Assembly: GCA_937925565.1 (NCBI GenBank)
Contig: CALALM010000198.1
Coordinates: 1-17,820, forward strand
Length of the DNA: 17,820 nt
DNA from: an uncultured Centipeda sp.
GTDB lineage: Bacteria; Bacillota; Negativicutes; Selenomonadales; Selenomonadaceae
Direction: 5' to 3'
Program-made: the position numbers and the translations under genes
The notes under the pieces: model-generated
Database searches by the model: none
What the model was told of the DNA's origin: nothing
What the model saw: the letters and a program-made list of their open reading frames with translations, nothing else
In this document: positions 13,844 through 17,820 of the stretch, in pieces
How the letters are laid out: each line of letters begins with the position of its first letter
Numbering within the stretch: position 1 is the stretch's first letter

Positions 13844-15146
13844 TGCTGTACTCGTATGCGCCGATCGAAAGGTCTTGATTGATGAATACGCTGAACTGAT
13901 AGCCGGGTGTAATCTCGATCGTCGGCTGTGCATCTACATCTTTGGCAATCAGCTGCTGCCCGGTGCGAAGAATGGAGGCGACTGCACCCGATACCGCCTC
14001 TTCTCCGGGGCTGCGGTTATCCGTGCCGGATGTATTGCCTGTCAGACTCTGCATTCCTGCTCCAAGCAGCGCAGTGATGACCCCCGCACGATAAATTGAG
14101 CCGCGATGATCGTCATATTTATCCACCAATCCGGGATAACCTACGCCATCGATCGCCTGTTGATCCGGAAGGTTGAGTGACGCACCGTTGGGCAGGATGA
14201 TTCGCTGAAAAACAACACCTATGCGCTTGCCTCCTGCAAGTGCCGTTTTTCCAATCAGGCGGCTGCCCTGCGGAATCAGCAAATATCGACCTGTCAGACT
14301 ATCATAAATATCCTGCCGCACTTGCGCCACAACATCCCCGTTCGGTACATTGCTTGTGACACCGGTAAGGAGTGTCGCCTGAATGACAGAACCGGCATTC
14401 AATACATAGCCGCCGCCTCCATTCTGCACAGGGGAAGAAGGGGACGTATAGCTGATATTCTGTACGGTATTGCCGGCGTTGACCGCTGCATTTTCAATCG
14501 GTTGGACAGCGGCGACCGGCGTGCCGTCTGCGATTGCTTTTGCGATCTGGAAAGCAAGTGCGCTTCCATCAATAAGGGCGCGTTCTTTTGCCGCCTGATC
14601 CGCAGCTTTTTCGGCTGCCTGTGCACGGCTTCCGGCATCGGGATCGATCGTCTGCATTATCGGCGCAGAAGGTGCTATCCCTGCGGGTACAGTCTCCACA
14701 CGCACAGGAGTCGGTTGCGGTGCAGTATCAAGCTGCGGATCTCGCTGCGGAGTCCTCATATCGCTTCCTGCTGCATGATTGTGTCCGTTCGTCTGCTGTT
14801 TTCCTTGTGTTTGTGCAATCTCGGAATACTTGGCAGGGAAGGCGTCAGCAGGGGTTCCTGCGGTCACAGTTCCCGTCGGTCCCGTTTGCTGTTGTGCATT
14901 TCCTCCTTTTTCACCGCCGCTAAAGAGCGCGTTGCTCGCTACGGATGCAGCCGCAAAAATAGCCACTGCGCCTACGCCCACCATGATGAGCTTTTTCTTC
15001 ACGGTTTTGGCGCGTTCTGCCGGGTCTGTATCATCATACGAAACGTCGCCGGAGGAGTACCCATCTTCTTCTATAAAATCCTCTTCATTGGAATCAGAGT
15101 TTCTATGAAAGAGCTTCTGCTTGATCTTCTGAACATCGAACCCCAT
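13836..15146 (-). CDS. virB10: VirB10/TrbI family protein
   Basis: A 436-residue protein that spans the envelope and forms the core complex with VirB9. It has an acidic cytoplasmic N-terminus, one membrane segment (about 53-72), and a long periplasmic linker rich in Pro, Gln and Ala (about 85-245). The conserved VirB10 barrel follows, with IPQGSRLIGKTALAGGKRIG (291-310), RIILPNGASLNL (315-326) and YDDHRGSIYRAG (344-355). The ATG overlaps the virB9 stop as TGATG; a GTG one codon earlier is possible. A VirB10 with an outer-membrane barrel and a matching VirB9 implies a cell with two membranes. Confidence 0.95.
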   Translation of the reverse strand: MGFDVQKIKQKLFHRNSDSNEEDFIEEDGYSSGDVSYDDTDPAERAKTVKKKLIMVGVGAVAIFAAASVASNALFSGGEKGGNAQQQTGPTGTVTAGTPADAFPAKYSEIAQTQGKQQTNGHNHAAGSDMRTPQRDPQLDTAPQPTPVRVETVPAGIAPSAPIMQTIDPDAGSRAQAAEKAADQAAKERALIDGSALAFQIAKAIADGTPVAAVQPIENAAVNAGNTVQNISYTSPSSPVQNGGGGYVLNAGSVIQATLLTGVTSNVPNGDVVAQVRQDIYDSLTGRYLLIPQGSRLIGKTALAGGKRIGVVFQRIILPNGASLNLPDQQAIDGVGYPGLVDKYDDHRGSIYRAGVITALLGAGMQSLTGNTSGTDNRSPGEEAVSGAVASILRTGQQLIAKDVDAQPTIEITPGYQFSVFINQDLSIGAYEYSNE

Positions 15147-15973
15147 CACTTGTGTTTCACCGCCTTATCCTCTTTTGTCGGATCATCTTTTTGGGGCAAT
15201 ATATCAACGTATTCGCGATCTGAATATTTGAGCCGCGCGTGATCAAATACGCGATCCGCAATGATATACCCATGACGGACACGATAATTCACAAGGGTCA
15301 GCTTCCCCTTGTTCTTATCTTCTACCCGATACAGAACAGGCAAATCATACTTGTTGCCCTTGCCCAATTTGATGTACGTCCGTGTTCCATCATCGAAAAC
15401 TTCGAGCGGAAACAGACCTTCATCCGCACGCTTGCTGCCCTTAAACTCATAATCACGATGCAGCGCCTTATAGACGCTCCGTCCATCAACCTGCTCCGTG
15501 AATATTTCGTTGAATACTTCCTGCTCCGGTGTCACCTCCACCGAGGGGTACACGTTTTCAGGGTAGTTCCAGCATATAATCGGCGTATAGTCCTCTCGCT
15601 CCGACAACAAAAGATGATACGCGCGGCTTTGTGTGTAGATGACAAAATTCGTTGTCACGCCGTCCACAACAGGCTTGATGAATACGTGCGGCGTGCTTCC
15701 GATCACCGCCGTTTCGATCATCCAGCGTGCGGTATCTCCCGCAATAACGCCGCTGATCTCTTCTCCCGCTTTGAGCGTAATGTCTACGACATATCCCTTG
15801 CGTGCAAAAACCTCATACACGCCATCGTAGTTATATATATACTCTAAGCGTGATTCCGTATGCCATGCCTCAGCAGTTGTATGTATGGAGGCAAATGCCG
15901 TTAGGGGCATGGCTGCGAAAGAGGCTGCACCCACGATCAAAAAGGCATTTTTCACCTTACGCCTCAGTTTCAC
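15146..15973 (-). CDS. virB9: VirB9/TrbG family core protein
   Basis: A 275-residue periplasmic/outer-membrane protein. The signal peptide ends near LTAFA (residue 28). The N-terminal domain contains YEVFARKGYVVDITLKAGEE (53-72), the typical VirB9 opening with its ADTxRW-like GDTARW (79-84). The C-terminal domain contains FDDGTRTYIKLG (193-204), LPVLYRVEDKNKGKLTLVNY (211-230) and RHGYIIADRVFDHARL (233-248), which pairs with VirB10 in the core ring. The probable start is a GTG at 15971-15973 with AAGGGGG 7 nt upstream. A 12-nt gap separates it from virB8, and the stop overlaps the virB10 start. Confidence 0.95.
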   Translation of the reverse strand: MKLRRKVKNAFLIVGAASFAAMPLTAFASIHTTAEAWHTESRLEYIYNYDGVYEVFARKGYVVDITLKAGEEISGVIAGDTARWMIETAVIGSTPHVFIKPVVDGVTTNFVIYTQSRAYHLLLSEREDYTPIICWNYPENVYPSVEVTPEQEVFNEIFTEQVDGRSVYKALHRDYEFKGSKRADEGLFPLEVFDDGTRTYIKLGKGNKYDLPVLYRVEDKNKGKLTLVNYRVRHGYIIADRVFDHARLKYSDREYVDILPQKDDPTKEDKAVKHK

Positions 15974-15985
15974 AATGTCACCCCC

Positions 15986-16690
15986 TTATTTCCTTTCTTC
16001 CATCTCTTTCGTGATCGTCAAATCCTTAATCTTGAGTCCGAGCGGATTGATAAGCAGCTCTTCCTCTTTCTTTGGCGGATCAAGCACAACCGAAAGCAGC
16101 GCTGTGTAGCTTGTTTTCACACCTGTGGCATTCCCGCTCAGTGCAAATTCATCTTCTACCCAGCGTACCTGATACGTTGACGGTGATCCCGGCTGCGCCT
16201 GAATGGATCGGATTGTCGGCTGTATTGTTGCTCTGCCAAACTTCGATGCAGGATTGTCCGTCTGCAATATGGCGTTTAATTTGTTCGCCGCTTCCTGCGT
16301 CAAAAAATGTTGTGCGTGTGCCCAGTTCGTCTTATACTGCACCGGATCAAGCGGTACTGTCCTTGTATCTCGAATGAACTGTACGAGGAACGCACGCACT
16401 TCTGCTTCCTGCGGATTGTAATTCGTCGCTTTCAGCTCGCCTCCGGCTTCCACCTGTCCCGTTGCATTATCCACACGAACGACATAGGTCTTAAAGTTCG
16501 CCGTTGTCACGACAAATACCATAGCAACAACACAAAGAGCGAGTAGTGCCATATAGAGAAGATTCCGCTTCTTGGCTACGTCTTTATCCAATGCAAGATT
16601 GTATAAATCCGTCTGGAAACGCTTTGCGGCACCGCGATCAAATACATCCGTCGCTTTGCCTTTTGGATAAAATCTTTCCTGTTGTTCCAT
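15986..16690 (-). CDS. virB8: VirB8/TrbF family inner-membrane protein
   Basis: A 234-residue bitopic protein: a short cytoplasmic N-terminus, one membrane segment (about 44-63), and a periplasmic NTF2-like VirB8 domain with TYVVRVDNATGQVEAGGELK (68-87) and the TRTVPLDPVQYKTNW segment (109-123). It is the assembly scaffold of the channel and the first gene of the leftward operon. I chose the ATG at 16688-16690, preceded by a very strong ribosome site, AGAAGGAGGTGAT (16699-16711). A GTG four codons upstream lies within that site and is an unlikely start. Confidence 0.93.
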   Translation of the reverse strand: MEQQERFYPKGKATDVFDRGAAKRFQTDLYNLALDKDVAKKRNLLYMALLALCVVAMVFVVTTANFKTYVVRVDNATGQVEAGGELKATNYNPQEAEVRAFLVQFIRDTRTVPLDPVQYKTNWAHAQHFLTQEAANKLNAILQTDNPASKFGRATIQPTIRSIQAQPGSPSTYQVRWVEDEFALSGNATGVKTSYTALLSVVLDPPKKEEELLINPLGLKIKDLTITKEMEERK

Positions 16691-16715
16691 ACGTTCTATC
16701 ACCTCCTTCTAGAAA

Positions 16716-16744
16716 ATTTTATCATATATAAGGTTTTATGTAAA
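16716..16744 (-). promoter_or_regulatory. Probable promoter of the leftward conjugation operon
   Basis: Read on the minus strand, TTTACA (16744-16739), a 17-bp spacer and TAAAAT (16721-16716) each differ from the sigma-70 consensus by one base. The expected start of transcription, near 16709, falls at the edge of the virB8 ribosome site, which would leave almost no leader. A second possible -10, TATAAT (16764-16759), lies upstream but has only a poor -35 (GAATGA at 17 bp). One of the two probably drives the operon. Confidence 0.6.
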
Positions 16745-16755
16745 CAGATAAACAG
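16741..16755. repeat. Direct repeat overlapping the operon -35 box
   Basis: TAAACAG-A-TAAACAG on the plus strand (16741-16747 and 16749-16755), an 8-bp period, overlaps the -35 box of the leftward promoter. One helix-facing pair of sites less than a turn apart could be an operator, but no regulator gene lies in the window. The stretch is AT-rich, so chance is possible. Confidence 0.45.
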
Positions 16756-16840
16756 TTAATTATAGATATTTTGTCTTGTATTCATTCCTTGTTTATACTG
16801 CTATATAAAAGATAATAGAAAGTATTTTCTAGGGTAGATA

Positions 16841-16869
16841 TTGCCTTAAAAGAGGTAATATGATATTAT
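16841..16869 (+). promoter_or_regulatory. Probable promoter of the relaxase gene
   Basis: TTGCCT (16841-16846), a 17-bp spacer and TATTAT (16864-16869) match a sigma-70 promoter with three mismatches in all. The start of transcription near 16876 would give a leader of about 205 nt that contains the oriT hairpin and the whole hairpin array before the relaxase start. Confidence 0.55.
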
Positions 16870-16888
16870 ACTGATAACAGAAAAAGGA

Positions 16889-16934
16889 ATGCGCATTTAC
16901 AGAAATCTCTTTGAGATTTCCATGCGCCACCCTC
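16889..16934 (+). other. Candidate origin of transfer (oriT), RSF1010/MOBQ-like
   Basis: A perfect 8-bp hairpin, GAAATCTC (16902-16909) / GAGATTTC (16913-16920) with a TTT loop, is followed by one base and then ATGCGCC-ACCCTCC (16922-16935). From memory, the R1162/RSF1010 oriT has a GTTTCTC/GAGAAAC hairpin followed, a few bases on, by ATGCGCCCTCC and is nicked after ATGCG. The order (hairpin, then ATGCGCC) and the loop size match. It lies directly upstream of a MobA/MobL relaxase that resembles RSF1010 MobA. By analogy the nick would fall after G16926. A second ATGCGC stands at 16889-16894, so the core flanks the hairpin on both sides. The spacing and the extra AC differ from RSF1010; the nick point is a prediction. 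Confidence 0.7.
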
Positions 16935-17072
16935 CGGCTGGACCGGTGCGCCTCCGGCGCAATGCGGCGTCGCCGCATCTCATCATGCTTCAAAAAGCAT
17001 GATGAAGCACATCCATGCGTGCATGGATGTGCAGATCGCCGCGAGCGGCGATAAAACATTTGCTTCGGCAAA
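16934..17072. repeat. Array of seven consecutive hairpins between oriT and the relaxase gene
   Basis: After the oriT hairpin come: CCGG/CCGG (16934-16946, weak); TGCGCC-TCC-GGCGCA (16947-16961); ATGCGGC-GTC-GCCGCAT (16962-16978); CATCATGCTT / AAGCATGATG, loop CAAA (16981-17004); a 12-bp stem GCACATCCATGC / GCATGGATGTGC, loop GT (17007-17032); ATCGCCGC-GA-GCGGCGAT (17035-17052); and TTTGC-TTCG-GCAAA (17059-17072). All stems are perfect and the spacers are 0, 0, 2, 2, 2 and 6 nt. The arms differ in sequence, so this is not a copied repeat but repeated structure. No T run follows any of them, so they are not ordinary terminators. The function is unknown; relaxosome binding, single-strand initiation in the leading region, or an RNA leader are possibilities. 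Confidence 0.9.
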
Positions 17073-17081
17073 GGAGTCAAA

Positions 17082-17820
17082 ATGTCAATTTTCTATTTCG
17101 AGAACACGCCGCACGGTACACGCCGCGACGGCTCAAAACTCAATACGAAATTGCATTTCGAGTACATTGCCCGTGAAGGAAAATTCGAGAAAAACCGGTC
17201 CGGGCGGGAAGACCTTGTTTTTCTCGCTTCCGGCAATCTGCCGGAATGGGCAGAAAATGCCGCAGATTTTTGGGAGCAAGCCGAAACTCACCGACGCAAG
17301 AACGGTCGTGCATATCGGGAGTTCCGCATCGGCTTGCAGGAAGAGCTAACCCTTGAGGAAAACAAAGCACTGATCGAGCGACTCATAGAGGAGACAGGAA
17401 TAAAAAAGAACCACGTATATTCATACGCGATTCATGACAAACCGGCAGCTTTTGACAGTAAGCATCGCAACATTCACTGTCATTTGATGTTCAGCGAAAA
17501 AGTGTTAGAGGCGGATCGCCCGCTCTCAGAAGATAAGTTTTTCAAAAACTACGCAGAGAACGAAGCGGGTGAACCGACACAGGGCTACCGCACAGAAACG
17601 TATTGGGCACGGAAGGAGGCAACGCTTGAACTGCGTGAAAAATGGGCACAGATCGTCAACGATAAATTCAAAGAAAAAGGTCTGTCCTGCCGAATCGATC
17701 ATCGAACGCTGGATGCACAACGTCATGATCTGATTGAGCAGGGGAAACTAGAGGAAGCGGTGCTGCTCGATCGGACACCGGCACCGCACCTTGGAGACAT
17801 TTACAAGAACCCTGCCATGA
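17082..17820 (+). CDS. mobA: MobA/MobL family relaxase, 3' end cut by window
   Basis: The frame is open from the ATG at 17082 to the last base (246 residues) and continues outside. AAGGAG stands 5-6 nt upstream, directly after a TTCG hairpin. The visible part is the relaxase domain. EYIAREGKF (27-35) matches the DYIQREGKY segment of RSF1010 MobA and gives Tyr28 as the probable nicking residue. AIHDKPAAFD (116-125) and HRNIHCHLMFSEKV (128-141) hold the metal-binding HxH (His132, His134). RIDHRTLDAQ (204-213) is also close to RSF1010 MobA. The enzyme would cut one strand at oriT and stay bound to the 5' end. Whether a primase, helicase or other domain follows cannot be seen. Confidence 0.93.
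   Translation, partial: MSIFYFENTPHGTRRDGSKLNTKLHFEYIAREGKFEKNRSGREDLVFLASGNLPEWAENAADFWEQAETHRRKNGRAYREFRIGLQEELTLEENKALIERLIEETGIKKNHVYSYAIHDKPAAFDSKHRNIHCHLMFSEKVLEADRPLSEDKFFKNYAENEAGEPTQGYRTETYWARKEATLELREKWAQIVNDKFKEKGLSCRIDHRTLDAQRHDLIEQGKLEEAVLLDRTPAPHLGDIYKNPAM

Larger units (their letters stand above)
16691..17081. other. Divergent control and transfer-origin region (no gene)
   Basis: This 391-bp stretch has no coding frame that I accept. Its left half (about 16700-16880) is strongly AT-rich and holds the two divergent promoters and a direct repeat. Its right half is more GC-rich and consists almost wholly of the candidate oriT and hairpin array. The relaxase and the secretion operon are thus transcribed away from a shared oriT region, an arrangement in which a relaxase can control its own promoters, as is known for RSF1010. 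Confidence 0.8.

Noticed and set aside
13844..13933. N-terminal extension of virD4 (start at 13933)
   Set aside because: It runs inside virB10 in another frame and would put 30 polar residues before the first membrane segment; the ATG at 13841-13843 fits the family.
14322..15242. A 306-codon plus-strand frame opposite virB10 and virB9
   Set aside because: The product is Cys/Arg-rich and low in normal structure, as expected of an antisense shadow; the opposite strand encodes recognisable VirB10 and VirB9.
16902..17072. Hairpin array read as terminators or a CRISPR array
   Set aside because: No stem is followed by a T run on either strand, and the units share neither sequence nor fixed-length spacers, so neither explanation fits.

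Overview
The window holds most of a conjugation module of the VirB/Trb (P-type type IV secretion) class, read almost entirely on the minus strand. It also holds the front of a MobA/MobL relaxase gene on the plus strand and two small lipoprotein genes on the plus strand at the left edge. Outer-membrane-spanning core proteins (VirB9, VirB10) and lipobox lipoproteins point to a diderm cell. The strong Shine-Dalgarno sequences (AGGAGG, AAGGAGGTGAT) and a mixed, roughly half-GC composition suggest a diderm Firmicute of the Negativicutes (Selenomonas-like). That assignment is inference; there is no rRNA or housekeeping gene here to confirm it.

Layout, read in the direction of transcription from the right. 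A 391-bp non-coding region (16691-17081) carries divergent promoters, a candidate oriT and a run of back-to-back hairpins. Rightward lies the relaxase, cut by the window end. Leftward runs virB8, virB9, virB10, virD4, a small TraD-like gene and virB11; next a coiled-coil gene of unknown function; then virB2, virB3 and virB4; then trbJ/virB5, trbL, a large three-part gene (M23 peptidase + TrbL/VirB6-like membrane region + lytic transglycosylase), a TraF-type signal peptidase and a second VirB5-like gene. Genes inside each block overlap or nearly touch. The three junctions with real gaps (37, 78 and 60 nt) each carry a copy of the same GTGTCCAT-N-ATGGACAC palindrome. The operon ends against two tandem lipoprotein genes that run towards it and stop at an intrinsic terminator.

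How it works together: the relaxase would nick oriT and pass the strand through VirD4. VirB4 and VirB11 would power the channel (VirB3, VirB6/TrbL, VirB8, VirB9, VirB10), with a VirB2 pilin and VirB5/TrbJ proteins on the surface. TraF probably matures the pilin. The peptidase/transglycosylase fusion would open the cell wall. The lipoproteins may be surface or exclusion factors, and one of them shares a conserved C-terminal tail with TrbJ.

The most unusual items are: the RSF1010-like oriT followed by an uninterrupted hairpin array that would lie in the first DNA transferred; the M23-VirB6-SLT fusion; the tail shared by a lipoprotein and TrbJ; and the palindromes that divide the operon into blocks.
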